Positions 11,032 to 23,600 of a DNA stretch of 64,000 nucleotides are shown here, piece by piece. A program made the position numbers and the translations under genes. The stretch spans positions 1 through 64,000 of the forward strand of contig JAKMXF010000210.1 of the NCBI GenBank assembly GCA_024704765.1. Direction: 5' to 3'. Numbering within the stretch: position 1 is the stretch's first letter; each line of letters begins with the position of its first letter. Below the pieces are notes generated by a model. That model was not told the DNA's origin, ran no database searches, and was given only the letters and a program-made list of their open reading frames with translations. This DNA is from Oopsacas minuta (taxonomy: Eukaryota; Porifera; Hexactinellida; Lyssacinosida; Leucopsacidae).

Positions 11032-12216
11032 CTATTTATAGATATAGTACTCTCTCACTCATTTTATAATTGTCCCATAGAACCCATTCTCTCCTGTTGT
11101 TCTGCTGGTTGTTTGATTGAGTGATCAAAATATCCTTTTCTTATGTATTATATGCTTCTAGTATTGTCCTAGTAAATATGATATGGAATTTCTTGTTAAG
11201 TATTTTCCTGTAGTACATTTTGATATACTAGTATATGTTCAGTTAACTTCATGCTAAATATTAAAGTCGTGTGATTCTAATCATTTAAGTAAATTGGAAT
11301 AATCTTGTAATATAACGAATAGAGTGCTTCTCTATTCGGGCTAAAGACTCATTCTGTATTCCTATGGACCTCGAATAGATGCCCACTATTACTAATTAAT
11401 TAAAGTGGGCTAACTAGGGGACTGGGGCTTGACTTACCTTTAATGTCACATGCGAATGTAAAGGTACGGAACTTAATGAATCAATCAATGAGAGAATAAT
11501 AGAATTATATTATTCATGATATCTTTATGTAATGTCTATTATGTTCCTCTTTTAATAACAGTTCGAATAAACGCCCCAAATACTATTAGAGGAGATATAT
11601 GTTCGATCGTCTGCTTTGAAATAGATGGAACTAAGTATTTGCATTTATATCCGTTATGAGGATCTCCAAAGTCCCTATAGCCGATTAAGTCAAACGTTAG
11701 ATTAATCCCATTAAGCAAGGATTTGCTTCAACACCCAGAATAACATTTAAGAGGGTAAGGAAACATCTGGAAACATTGATGAGCATTTTTACACTAATCC
11801 AATATCAAATTCTTACCAACAGGTGGAAAATATCCACCAAGACTACAATTTGAAGCAAAATTATTGACTATTTCGATAACACATTCAGCAACTGGATATT
11901 AACACCCAGAGCAACATCTTGGAGGTGTTTGGCCTCTCTATTGTTTCAATCAAGATATCTTGTTTGTGGCCGTTTTGACCTGCATGCCCAGAGCCCCCGA
12001 GTTACCCTTAAGCTATAGTAATATAGTTTAAAGGAGATTGTGTAAGGGGCCTAGCTTAGGGATCCATGGTGGCATGATCTGTAATGGTTGACAAAGCTAC
12101 AGCAAGTGTACCATAACGTGCTTACACTGGATATATAAGAATATTGCCTGTGGTAAACTATTTAGGACAACTCCGCACTGGGCTGGGCTACTATAAATAC
12201 GGTAACTTGAGACAAT
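11032..12216. other. Intergenic, no functional gene seen
   Basis: Spacer between the epsinR gene and the NHL pseudogene. Palindrome-like patches such as GAATAGAG...CTCTATTCGG near 11317-11338 suggest decayed mobile-element debris, but no full element can be delimited. Confidence 0.45.
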
Positions 12217-13521
12217 ATGCTTCATATTATAGTTCAAAATATTTCCAAACTCACTGAATGGCTACTAGAGAGAAATGTAATTTTATTGAATAAATTAAAG
12301 AGAGTAGAAGGAAGATTCGAGTCTGCTTCAAAAGGTCACAAGAAGCCCTACAACTCAGGGAGAGTATCCTCCTCTCTCGCATTGATGAAATAGAGGAAAA
12401 ATATAATAAAATCAGGAAATAAATAAGTTAGTTGAGGCTTTGAATAAAGAATCGAGACAAGCTGAAGTGACTCTCTCTGCCAATTCACTCACTGATGTTC
12501 ACCAAATAATTCATTCAGCTATTGCCAAAAAGATAGGAGAACTGACAGCTGGGACTAACAGTAGCATTGAGTTTGAATGGAACAATCAATTCGAGACTGA
12601 CATAGAACAGCTAGGGAGCATACAGCTTAACAGTCAGACTAACATATCTCCCTCAAGCATTTTCCCTCCTCAAATGAAGCCTGTTATGCCAGACTACAAG
12701 GCTAAACAGCTGCCTACTGCTTACTGCTGCAAGCAATCTTCAGACAATAATGCTCCAGGAGAACTGAACTATTCCAGAGGTATTGCAATACATTACCAAA
12801 CTGGAAACATTTATATAGCGGATCGTGATTACCACCGTGTACAAGTATTTAGCAAAACGGAGACTATCTCTTCATGTTTAGTGAGAAGATGAGCCAACCA
12901 GTAGGTATCTCTATATCTCAGGATAAAGTGTTTGTTACACAATGGAGTGGTCATTGCATTAATAAATACGAGCTAGAAGGAAAACCTATCATGAGTGTTG
13001 GTAGTAAAGGGAATGAAGGAGGTCAGTTCAGCAGTCCACGCGGTATAGATGTCTCTGATAGAAATAGCAATGTGTACGTATGTGATTGGTATAATGACAG
13101 AGTTCAAATCTTAACTGAAGAACTCAAGTTCCATTCAATGCTAGGAAGAGGCTTGTTTAACTATCCACGTGACGTTAAGGTTACAAGAGACAGAGTTTTG
13201 GTGCTAAATTATAGTGATCCGTGTATGTTTGTGTCCAATTCAGATCACGTTCTAACCAACAGACTTATAACTAGAGGTGATGGTAAACAAATAAACAATC
13301 CATGGTGTTTCGACATAGACAGAGACTATAGCATTATTATGAGTGACTACAATAATCACTGTGTGTATGTATTCAATCAGGAGGGAGAACAGATACACAA
13401 ATTTGGGAAGCAAGGTCAGGGTATCGGAGAGTTCTATTGCCCATATGGAATAGTGCTAGACAACACAGGACACATTGTAGTTGTGTGTCAGAAGAAAAAA
13501 CATTATCTGCAATTCTTTTGA
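12217..13521 (+). pseudogene. TRIM/NHL-type repeat protein pseudogene (multiple frameshifts)
   Basis: Parts of one protein appear in successive frames. From ATG 12217 comes a coiled-coil-like region (SKLTEWLLERNVILL...). Near 12330-12347 the frame shifts to a block containing RESILLSRIDEIEEKYN. Near 12416 another shift leads to the frame read from about 12425. A further one-base loss in the A-run at 12854-12857 breaks the protein between a first NHL repeat (GIAIHYQTGNIYIADRDYHR) and the rest, which restarts around 12859. At least four NHL beta-propeller repeats follow, with typical NNHCVYVF and GEFYCPYGIVLD signatures. The layout resembles the B-box/coiled-coil/NHL proteins that form large families in some sponges. 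No RING or B-box precedes it. At least three lesions argue for a true pseudogene, although the A-run loss alone could be a base-calling error. Confidence 0.78.
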
Positions 13522-13968
13522 CTATATCTTTATTCTTTCATTCCTAATGCTAGTTTGTTTTGTTTTGTATCTAATTAGTTCCAATACGTGCATGGCATTC
13601 ATATTAAAAATCAAAGTTGAAACGCTCTAACTGAATATCAGTATTCCGTAAGGGTTGACGAAAAGATGATGGCGGGGGAAATTCGTCGTTGTTCTAAAGT
13701 CATTTTCGGGACTCCTGGCTTGGTTGGAGTGGGGAGTTACCATAGATTTAGGGCCTGCTTGGATGTTCCAAGACGAATCTTCTGGCGACCATTCTCCCCA
13801 ACCAATTTACCAACTTTCCGCCATTCGCCTCACCGAATACTGAAAATATTCGTTTTACATAGCTGAATAATCTATTCGATTGCAACCTTGAATTATGTGT
13901 AAATATACGTAATTATATAAATATCGATTACCGCGTTTATTCGTATAGATTTATCAGTAATTGTCCTT
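13522..13968. other. Intergenic with a possible imperfect inverted repeat
   Basis: A segment near 13634-13649 (GAATATCAGTATTCCG) is approximately mirrored at 13833-13851 (CGAATACTGAAAATATTC). The 200 bases between are unusually GC-rich for this window and form a 66-codon frame without homology. It may be a short non-autonomous element; evidence is weak. Confidence 0.3.
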
Positions 13969-15792
13969 ATGTGGACCCTACAAGACTTGTATGAGACAAT
14001 CCAACAATCTAAATCTAACAATTCTCCTCTTCAACATGGTGAGTTGTTACTGCAAACAAACGAATCTCTCACTTATTTAGGAAATGAAGAAGAAATCCCT
14101 CTTATAATGGGTCCTGATATTGAGGGTGTTACTTTATTCTCTTCTAAAAATGATTTGGGAAAGATGTCCTCCCCTCTTGAAGGGTTTAATATTCCAGATT
14201 CCAGGCTAGGGGGATCATTTTCTCAAGAAGCTACAATCTCATCCACTCAAAGTCCAAATATCCCGAATCTCCTTCCCAAATCTCAATCACATTTGATTCG
14301 TAAAAAAGTACTATTTATTGGAGATCACTTACCAGCAAAACTAACATCCTGTAGTTACCAGAATTATAACGTTATCCCAACACAATCTCTCTTCCCTATA
14401 TCCTTCTCTACTGCACAGAGTCTGTTGAATAATTACGTAATTGTAACGAAATCAATTTCCTTGTCTCCTCTCCTGGTTCATTGCTCTCCTCCGAATGTGG
14501 GTGAGTCCTTTAGCATGGTAGGGTCTCATTGCACCCCTCATCCAGACATGAAGCTAGATATTTACAGAACATTTGGACTCGTTTACAAGGGAATTAGAAG
14601 CAAAACTAATCTACTGAAGGAGCTTGATATAGCTAATTTCATTTCTAAAGAATGTCTAATTCCTATTGAAACTAATTGCAAATTTAAAGTTACTTCTAAA
14701 TATGACACTGTATACTTTTCAAATAATTACCGTGTTTATATAACCGCACAATGGAACAACCCTAAATCCCTACTCTCTGCCCCCCCTCTGGACTTTCTAC
14801 CTTCTATAAACTTTGAAATAACTCTCAATAATAAACATTCTCTTCAAACTCTACAGTCTAGAGAACTTAGTTTTTTGAAAAATCTAATTTTCTCTGATAA
14901 ATCCGTTTCCAATAATTCTGAAGAAATTTGTAATTTTTCAGTATCAGATGGTATTTCTAAATGCTTAGAAGATATAAACTCTGCTTCTCCAGATGCTACA
15001 TTTATTCAACAGAATTCTAATGACACTAGGCCATTACTTGACTGTACTGAAATTATATGGACTTTTGTCAGAGAGTATTGTACTCATGAATTTAGCGCAC
15101 TCGCGAATCTTCTCACTTCTCTCATTGAAGGTGTTGTTTCTTGCGAGATTACACCTTATATTCAGCCAGAAAATAATTCGTACTTAGCTACACTGATCCG
15201 TGAATGTTCTCAAAGCAAAGACGTAACCTTATTAACTCAAAACATTTCTGATACTGGTAAACTCACAGATATTGTGATTGAGATAGGAATCTTAAAATTA
15301 TTCGGAGATTATCTTGTTAAACTAAGTAGCAAATCTATACTGAGTATTGATAGTATGACCCAAAAGTTATATCAATTTGATGGTACGAAAAAATTGAAAT
15401 TTCTAACTCTCCTTCATACTCTATGTGAGATAGGAATAATATCAGAATCTCATCTCAAACTATCACGGAATGAAACACGAACTTTCTTATCTACTTTATA
15501 TGATCATTTTGTGAACAAATTTGATGATTTCGATATCAGTGCTACATCTAGGTTAACCTATCACTTGAAACAACGTAGTTCTTCTATTCAAACATTGAAA
15601 GATATTTGTTCTCGTGTTCCTTGTTCGCTATGGCATTTAGAAGCTAATCAAGAGAAGGAGAAATTCTCTGTTTCTTTTGTGAATCGAGAGCTTTTTCAGA
15701 CTACTTCTCCTATCTCAGAGGATCTACTCAATCCTTATTATTTTTATATGCAAAGAATTACATCTTGTGTAAACAGGAGATCAGCTACTTAA
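13969..15792 (+). CDS. ZWILCH: Kinetochore protein ZWILCH (RZZ complex)
   Basis: A single-exon gene of 607 residues (human about 591). The match to ZWILCH is spread along the protein: an SPLLVHC segment equivalent to PPLWVRC, a YITAQWNNPKSLLSAPPL block like the IALDISWSPV...IPPL region, the ELSFLKNLIF helix like YRELKFLLVL, then the helical domain with SLIEGVVSCEITPYI and IVIEIGILKLFGDYLV (human MLLEIGLDKLKKDYI). ZWILCH joins ROD and ZW10 in the RZZ complex of the outer kinetochore, which recruits dynein and Mad1-Mad2 for the spindle checkpoint. The N-terminal 120 residues are poorly conserved. Divergence is high, as is normal for this family. The ATG at 13969 follows in-frame stops. Confidence 0.85.
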   Translation: MWTLQDLYETIQQSKSNNSPLQHGELLLQTNESLTYLGNEEEIPLIMGPDIEGVTLFSSKNDLGKMSSPLEGFNIPDSRLGGSFSQEATISSTQSPNIPNLLPKSQSHLIRKKVLFIGDHLPAKLTSCSYQNYNVIPTQSLFPISFSTAQSLLNNYVIVTKSISLSPLLVHCSPPNVGESFSMVGSHCTPHPDMKLDIYRTFGLVYKGIRSKTNLLKELDIANFISKECLIPIETNCKFKVTSKYDTVYFSNNYRVYITAQWNNPKSLLSAPPLDFLPSINFEITLNNKHSLQTLQSRELSFLKNLIFSDKSVSNNSEEICNFSVSDGISKCLEDINSASPDATFIQQNSNDTRPLLDCTEIIWTFVREYCTHEFSALANLLTSLIEGVVSCEITPYIQPENNSYLATLIRECSQSKDVTLLTQNISDTGKLTDIVIEIGILKLFGDYLVKLSSKSILSIDSMTQKLYQFDGTKKLKFLTLLHTLCEIGIISESHLKLSRNETRTFLSTLYDHFVNKFDDFDISATSRLTYHLKQRSSSIQTLKDICSRVPCSLWHLEANQEKEKFSVSFVNRELFQTTSPISEDLLNPYYFYMQRITSCVNRRSAT

Positions 15793-16005
15793 AATATTTG
15801 AAAAATTTATTCTATCATTTATTTCATACGATCGATTTATTCTGGAAAAATTCTAATATCTTGAACTCCTTGGCATGCAGATAATTATGTTATAACCTGG
15901 TTTGAAATTGTAGCAGTATTGTACTATTAGTGTTGGAATAGTAGTTAATTTACAGTTTGCAAATTCAATCATTTCCTATACATCCATTGTCAATTCTCTT
16001 ATGTA

Positions 16006-17393
16006 CAGTCTGTCAACTTGAAATTGGGAAGATCTTTTTCGATGTTAGAATGTTCCTAATTGCATTTTCAAATTGGTTATCGTAATAATATTGATAGTTT
16101 GTGTTTTTCAACTATTTCTAGTCATTTCTTAACCAACTGAACTTCTCTAGCTGACTGCGGTTACAAAATATTTCAATTTATACTTAGTTACTAATCAAAT
16201 ATTCTATATAAATATTTATCACTTGAATTTCTCGCAACACTTCTATTTCTTCGCTAATAATTCTTTACTTTCATCAATTCAAAACCTTAAAATGAACGAG
16301 CAAGAACAGCGTAACAATATCAAGATACTTTTCGACACAGGAATCACGAATTGTATGGAATTATCTCGAAGAACTGGAGTTCCAAAAAGTACAGTTTAAC
16401 GCACTGTTTACAAATTGAGGAATGCTGAATCCGTTGATAGAAAGATTGGTTCCGGGAAACAGCGTCAGATCAAAGCAAATAACGCTAGATCACTTGTTAG
16501 TTTGGCAATCAACAATCCTAGGTTATCTGTGAGGAAGTTGACTTGCAAATTTAACAAAAGGCGGGGTCTATTGTTCTCACACGAGGCTGTAAGGATTGAG
16601 ATGAAGCGGCGTGGCTTCACCCGCAAGGTTGCTAGAAAGATTCCGATGCTTACACAAATCCATAAGGCTTATCGTGTCGATTGGGCTAAGTCTAACAGAT
16701 GTAGAGATTGGGAGAAAGTGATATTTAGCGATGAGATGTCCATTTGGCTAGCTGGTGGCAGAGTATGTGTCTGGTGTAAAGGTGATTCGAAACCAGTAAA
16801 ACCCAGTACGAAACACTCTCCTAAATTGCATGTTTGGGGAGCGTTTTCAGCATGTGGAACGTTTCCTATCAAGGTTTTCAGAGAAAATCTCACCGGGAGA
16901 CTTTACTGCGACATTCTGCACGAATGTTTAGTAGAACAAGCAAGTGTCTTGTACCCTGATAGATGGGTTTTCCAGGAAGACAACGATCCCAAACACACGT
17001 GCAACCTTGCTAAAGGATACATGGAGGAGAAAGGGATACATAGGATGGATTGGCCTGCTTGTAGTCCGGATTTGAATCCGATCGAGAACCTCTGGCCGTG
17101 GATCAAGAGAGAAATCGATTTGAAGTCACCACGAAATTTAAATGAGCTGGAAAGGGAGCTAAATGAAGTATGGAATTCTTTAGAACATGAATTTTTACGT
17201 CCATTTTGGTCATCGATGCCAAAAAGAGTCAAATTAGTACGGAAAAGTAACGGAAATAAGATAAATTATTAGGCCTACTATATTATTATTGATTGTTTAA
17301 GGATTCTAATAACATATTTAGAATAGAAATACACTAAATGTACTTGTAGCTAGGGAAAAACAAAGATCTTCCCAATTTCAAGTTGACAGACTG
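16006..17393 (+). mobile_element. Tc1-type DD34E transposon with matching 32-bp ends
   Basis: The terminal inverted repeats at 16006-16037 and 17362-17393 are identical over 32 bases, beginning CAGTCTGTCAACTTGAAATT. TA dinucleotides at 16004-16005 and 17394-17395 are the expected target duplication. The 1,388-base length is normal for Tc1. Identical ends imply a recent insertion, which landed in the gap between ZWILCH and the giant surface-protein gene. Confidence 0.95.
16292..17272 (+). pseudogene. Tc1 transposase with one premature stop codon
   Basis: The frame opens at ATG 16292 with an HTH segment (MELSRRTGVPKSTV) and meets a TAA at 16397-16399, codon 36. It then runs uninterrupted to the natural stop at 17272. 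The remainder is intact: a second HTH region ending in FTRKVARKIP, then the DDE catalytic domain with D in VIFSDE, D in QEDNDPKH and E in SPDLNPIEN. Exactly 34 residues separate the last D and E, which defines the Tc1 DD34E group. The linker HKAYRVDWAK and the LHVWGAFS block are also typical. With this stop the copy cannot make full transposase unless read through, but could be moved by another source. Confidence 0.92.
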
Positions 17394-17618
17394 TATATTT
17401 ATTGTTGTTACCATAGCAGCGAGCAATTAATTATACTAATTGTTATGTTTTATAATCTTTCATAGTTTTGACATTTCATTATTTAGAAACTTTTCTCATA
17501 AATTTATCTCGATTTTGTCAGAGTAACCGATTTAAAGTCCCTGATCTACTCGATTGAAATAATCTTTATTTGCGATTAGCATGTAATTTATTTCTATTAA
17601 CGAAACAAAAGAGAGAAA

Positions 17619-20600
17619 ATGCGTTTATTCTTACTGACCTGTGTAATTGTTTTCTGCTTCATTCAACTTGGTAAGTTATATTTTGAAATACAATACAAAT
17701 AAATAAAAAACTTCATATTATCTCTTCCCCAGTTGGATCTCAAGTTCAAACTCTATGTCGCTTCAATAAAGAAAGTCTACCCTCTTTTCTGCAGGAGGGA
17801 GATGAGGCTGTATATGCAGTCGATCTACAAACCCAGCCCCCTACTGGTGTGAATGTTAGTATAATCCTAACTCCAATGGATAGTAGAGTTACTTTTAGAA
17901 CTGATAGTGTCCTTTCATTCAACGCTAGCAACTGGGACCAGAAACAAAGGTTCATATTATTCGGCGTGAATGACGATGATATTCTTGACAGTCCCTATCC
18001 TTCTCAAGTTTTGGTTGAATCTTATTCTAACTCTCTCAACTTCTCCACGTTTGAGGGAGGGACGTTCCCTAATGCTAATATAACACTCCTATTGCAGGAC
18101 TCTGATAGAGGTAGAGATTTCTCGTTTGAAAACGAATTATTATTTATTCATATTTTCAAGATTCTAGGATGATTTTAATAAATGGGGGTGGAAGAAAATC
18201 TAGAAATTTATAAGAGGTCCCGTTTATCCGGACCCCTATGGTACCTTCTTAATCGTATCCAATTATCCATCCCTGGCAATGCAGGTGGCTTCAGTAAAAA
18301 ATTAGAGTGAAATGATTGAATATCATTTTTTACTTCAAAAATTTTTATTCATCATCAGCCAATTTTCTGCACTTGTGGAAAATTATGAAATTATTTCTTC
18401 AATACCCAATTTATGGTTCTTTTAAATCATAATCACTAACTAGTCAGCTGTTGCTGTCTGACCACCTGTGCTCTGATAATTTAATATACTCTCTTATAGC
18501 TGGAGCTGATGTTACAATTGAAGATGATTCGGGCTCTTCTGCTATCCCAGAAGGTAGATTCTCAATATATCAGATACAGATACCTAGTATTCCCAGAGCT
18601 AATGTTACTCTACAGCTGTCTCCAGTACAACCAACAATATACCTGTCAGAATACACTTTCATTTTCCATGCTGGCAACTGGAATATTTCACAAGTTTGTA
18701 ATATCTTTATTTATGAATATTCTTGTGAATTATTAGCTTATTCTATATATTTTCTCTATTAGGCTTTTGCTGTATTCTCTGTGGACGATGAGGTTAACCA
18801 GGGCTTGACATTCCAGTCTAATATAAGCTTTACATTCACATCAGCTGATCCTTACTACTCAGGTCTAGTAGTAGATGAATTTCCTGTCCTGATAGAAGAT
18901 AATGATGAAGATAGTGCAGTGCTGACAGGTGTCATTACCTGGATACAATCAGATGACAGGTATTATTTAACCGTGTTCTAGTAATATACGTATATACAAT
19001 ATACTCCGCTAAGTACAGCTACTAGTTGACTGCTAGATTTCTCACTACCCCGTTGACGGACAGACGGACGTAGCACCTCATCCATACCATTAGGGCATCT
19101 CCCTATAGGAGCTGCACTAAAAATATCCGGTTCTACCTGCTTAATCGGGTCAATTTCCGGTCTCGATGTGACCCTATTAACCCTAAATCTACTATATCTT
19201 ATTAGATATGGAACAGAAATAACCCTATCACTCAGTCTAGACAGATATTACTTCCCATCAGCAACACAGGGTGATATAGTGTTACTAGAAGGAGCTAAGC
19301 TAGACTTTGGAGATGGATCTAGTATTGGTCCTAACATAGAGCTAAATGTTACTAAACTCTACTCTACCAATCTTCTAGCTAGTTTGACTATTTCTCAACG
19401 TTACAGCTCAGCATGTAATCTGGATGGTACTCCTTGGAGTATTCAATTCTCTTATTGTTGTAGAAGTAAGGATTTGATTGTTAATGGATTTACTACGTAA
19501 GTTTATCTGCGTTTATTCAGACTGTCTGTGGTTTAATTTGCCTATGATTCCAATAGGATAATACTTGAATCAGAAGTTAATCTAGCAGAACACAGTTCCT
19601 CTATGATCCCTCTATTCTCTCCTCTCTACGTCAGAAGTAATTCATCAACACTTCAGTACATGTATCTACCTGTAATTTCATCTAACGGACATCCTATGCA
19701 ATTCTCTCTTCCATTCTCACAGGCTTATATCTCATCTCAGGCTGGAGCTCCATCTTGGATTAAGATAGATGAAAACACTGGGCTAATTACATTTAATACT
19801 GCATATCTACCGGTTTCTACTGGATCAACTTGTTTCCTTGTTGATGTATTAGATGTAGTAGCTGATTTAAAGGTAAAATGATTTAACTATGCTAGTTAGT
19901 GTTACACATTAATTTACTAATCTCAAATATTATAGACTACTTTTCAACTCTGTCAACATATGATTAATGAGTATATACCGTCTCCTGTTCTGTTGAATTA
20001 TAACTTTACGAATGCTATCACAACTCCTAGAGTGTATTATGGAGTAGGAGAGACAGTAGAATTGGAGTTTGTAGTTACATCTCAGCTATCTCTTACTATT
20101 GAGCCGATTAATCCTCCAACTAGTGCTAACTATGCTAGTATTAATTCTAATACTCTATATACAGGTTAGTTTGTGTTCATTTTGTGAGATTATGTACATG
20201 AAGATGATACATAACGCTACATAACGCTACATATAATGCTTGAGTGGGTATCGCACTAACACCGTATGTTTCCACTTATTTATGATAGACTTGGCCCGTC
20301 ACTAATGATGGTTACATGAGCTTAATTATGGCTGTATTCTATTTAATATTTGATAATTATCACATATCTATTCAATCGTACAGTTGATTAGCTATTCATA
20401 CGTCTAATTTAAAACAATGCGCTGGAAATTTATATTAGTAATGAGTATGTATATTCTTTTCATGATCCTCCTTCTTCTACTGTACACCCTCGCTAATCCA
20501 AACAGTACTGTACCAATTGCAAAATAAATCTTTCTGATTAGTGTATTGCATTGAAACAATACTATAGGATCTAAGAATACATTTTTCGATATTGTACAAC

Positions 20601-23600
20601 GATGGAAAGGCTGCCAATAGTACAGTACATAATGGATATAGTGATATTTCTGTTTGTTGATTCTTGTCCCGTTTACAGTATAGCCCGTGTAAAATTTATT
20701 GGATATACTGATATTTGGCCACAATTATCCTCGCCCCCAGCGTTATCACTATAACTATTATATACTGTATTATTTATTTGTCCACAGTAGAATTAGCTAC
20801 AATTAAGTCTTTTTGAAACATTTACGACATTTTCCAAAGGCCCTGTTCGGAATAGTGAGGTCTAGCGCTGGTCTACTCACTCCCAATTTATCTAATAACT
20901 AGGTACTAATCAGAGATTTGCAATATTAACAGCGCCTAATGATATATTATTACAATAAATAATTGATAAGTATGCATAACTAGTATATTTTAATTCCGAT
21001 TTATTTATTAACCTTATAAGTAATACAAATATACCATTTCATCAATCATCCATTTGATTCACTTATCTCTGAGATGAATATACCTGGAAAGTTTGGGTTT
21101 CCCCTGCTGGGAGATCAGTCTATAAGCTTTGTTCAGGATCCAATTGGGTTTGTTAATAATCAAGTTAAACTATATGGACCTATCTTCAAAACACGTATTA
21201 TCAACAAACCATTCGTATTTGTAACTTCACAGAGTGGAGTGAGAGAAATTCTTGAAGAGAAATCTGACTGTTTTGAGAGAAATTATGAAGCTTTCCTTGC
21301 TGGACTATTTGAAATGAATATAGCGTTTGTAGATGGTCCAGCCTATACTCGTATACATGAACTGGTTAAACCTGGATTCTCTTCTGATATGCTTAGAAAA
21401 TATCGTGAGGATATTTCTCGTATCACTTTGCAGTTTCTTTCTGAGTTAGATTCATCAGCTCCATTCGATCTCTACCAAACTATGAAACAAGTAATTACAG
21501 AGATTTGTATCTTCCTATTCATTGGTATTGAGAGGAATGATCCCGTGTATCTTAGAACTAAGGAGCTATTGATTGAGCACTGGCATGGTTTGATATCAAT
21601 ACCTCTCCCTATTCGTGTTCCTCTCTTATTCTCATCTGGATACGATAAAGCTATGCTGGCTAAAGAACAACTTATATCTCTATTACGTCATCGATTGGCA
21701 GAACCCTGTGAATTGAGACGTGGTGTATTATCAGCTGTTGATGTGAGTATGTTTGAATCAGTGGATGAAGCTGCTAACAATTTCTTACTCTTCGTGACAG
21801 CTGTCATTCCTAAAGCTATTACCAGTCTCTTAGTTTCATGTTGTTTACAAATGTATTCACCGGAGAACAAACACATACTGGATGCATCCGGAGATGAGCG
21901 TTATTTTGATGCAGTGCTTAAAGAAGTACAGCGGTTGTTCCCTCCTTTCCTGGGTGGGTGGAGGAATGTGCGGGCTAACGTTGTGATTAATGGTTTTGAG
22001 ATTCCTAAAGACTATGGGGTAGTTTACATGGCTTATCATGTGCATCGTGATCCATTGATTTTCCCAGAAGCTGACAAGTTTATTCCAGAGCGTTGGTTGT
22101 GTGAAGAGACGAGAGAAGCAAAACTCTGGACATTTGGAGGTGGAGAGAGAACTTGTCTTGGTAAACACTTGTCCCAGATGATTATCTCTGAGTGTGTGGT
22201 TGCATTGAGAAATAATTTTGTATGTGAGATTGTCCCTGGACAGAATTTGACTTACAAATGGTTACCTGTATCCCGGCCTGTTAATGGAGTAATGGTAGCA
22301 ATGAAAAGATATATTAATATAGTTGACAGACCATTGATAACTAGTGAAAAAGTTAACTCAGAAAAAGATTGATTCTCACTTTTTCAGATATACTTTGTGC
22401 ACTCTTTCTTTAGTTTGCTACAAGAATTTATCCATTGCAGATTTGTGTGTTTTTGTAAAGTATAGAGGAATATATTTTGTAAGATGTAATCTTCTCTATT
22501 GCTTGAGTGAATATGAATTGTTTCAATTAAGTGCAGCAACAAACTTGTACTCTTTGATTAGCCCAAAATTAACAATCCTGAATTGAGTAATAAGGAATTA
22601 TTGGATTTACTACAAATACCATAGTTTCGTAGCAGGTACAATTGAATTAGTCAGGTTGCCCTATACTGTCTATGTTTCCCTTGGGAAATTGGTCCGATTG
22701 AATTTGACCAACCGGACCATCTCCTACGGCCATGTAATATGGTCATCAATTATATTTCTTGCCTGATAGATCTCTTAGATTTGTTATGATAATTCTATTA
22801 CTTAAATTCATATATATTGCCATATATTATATGTCTTCACTTAGCGTAATAGTACTGCTGGCTACTTAGTATAGGCTCTTAACTGTTTGGTAGTGCGCTG
22901 TTGATTAGTATTGTATTACTTGTAAGCCTCCTCAATTATTATTAGAGTTAATTAATCAATTTATGTTGACTCCTTTATTGGCTAAGAATAATATTAAAAT
23001 ACAAATAGATTATTCACACAAAAGTGCTGTAATTTATTGTCAATACTGAGTAGATTAAAATGGCACAAAAGGGGATTGAGGCAGGAAAACGCTACCCAGA
23101 TCTAGATGTATTCTCAATGCTAATCTTGGTTAAGGGTCCGAAGGGAGAGTTAGGAGGATTCACACCTCGCTTCTTTATACAGAAAATAACTGAGCGGTGT
23201 ATGTGTTGCTATGGTGTACCTCGTTCCCCTTATAGTGCTTCTTGTGGTCACAGCGTGTGTCGTACTTGTCTATTCAACTTTGTTTTGACTTCTCATAACC
23301 CTTCCTGCTTCATTTGTCAAACGCCAATGCTGAAAGAAGAGTGCTACCCAGATCTCCCGCTATCGCGACGGGTGAACCAGCTTGAGATCCGTTGTCCCTT
23401 TGTCGCTACTTGTGAATGGATGGGACTTGTTGAACATCTGAGAACTCATTTCAGTATTTGTGCAGGTGTAAACGGATTGTTTCGATCTTGGATGGAATCT
23501 ATACAGGCATTCTTATCCAACCTTCAAAATCGTAGTTCTTTGTTAGAGCGTCGTGTAGATCAGCTAGAGATGCAGATTAGGAAGCATCAAGGAATCTGTC

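Noticed and set aside
13666-13866. Plus-strand frame of 66 codons
   Set aside because: Lies in a possible short repeat element and has no domain signal.
20404-20724. Minus-strand frame of 106 codons in the host intron
   Set aside because: Composition is that of random AT-rich DNA, with no homology seen; no splice or poly(A) support.
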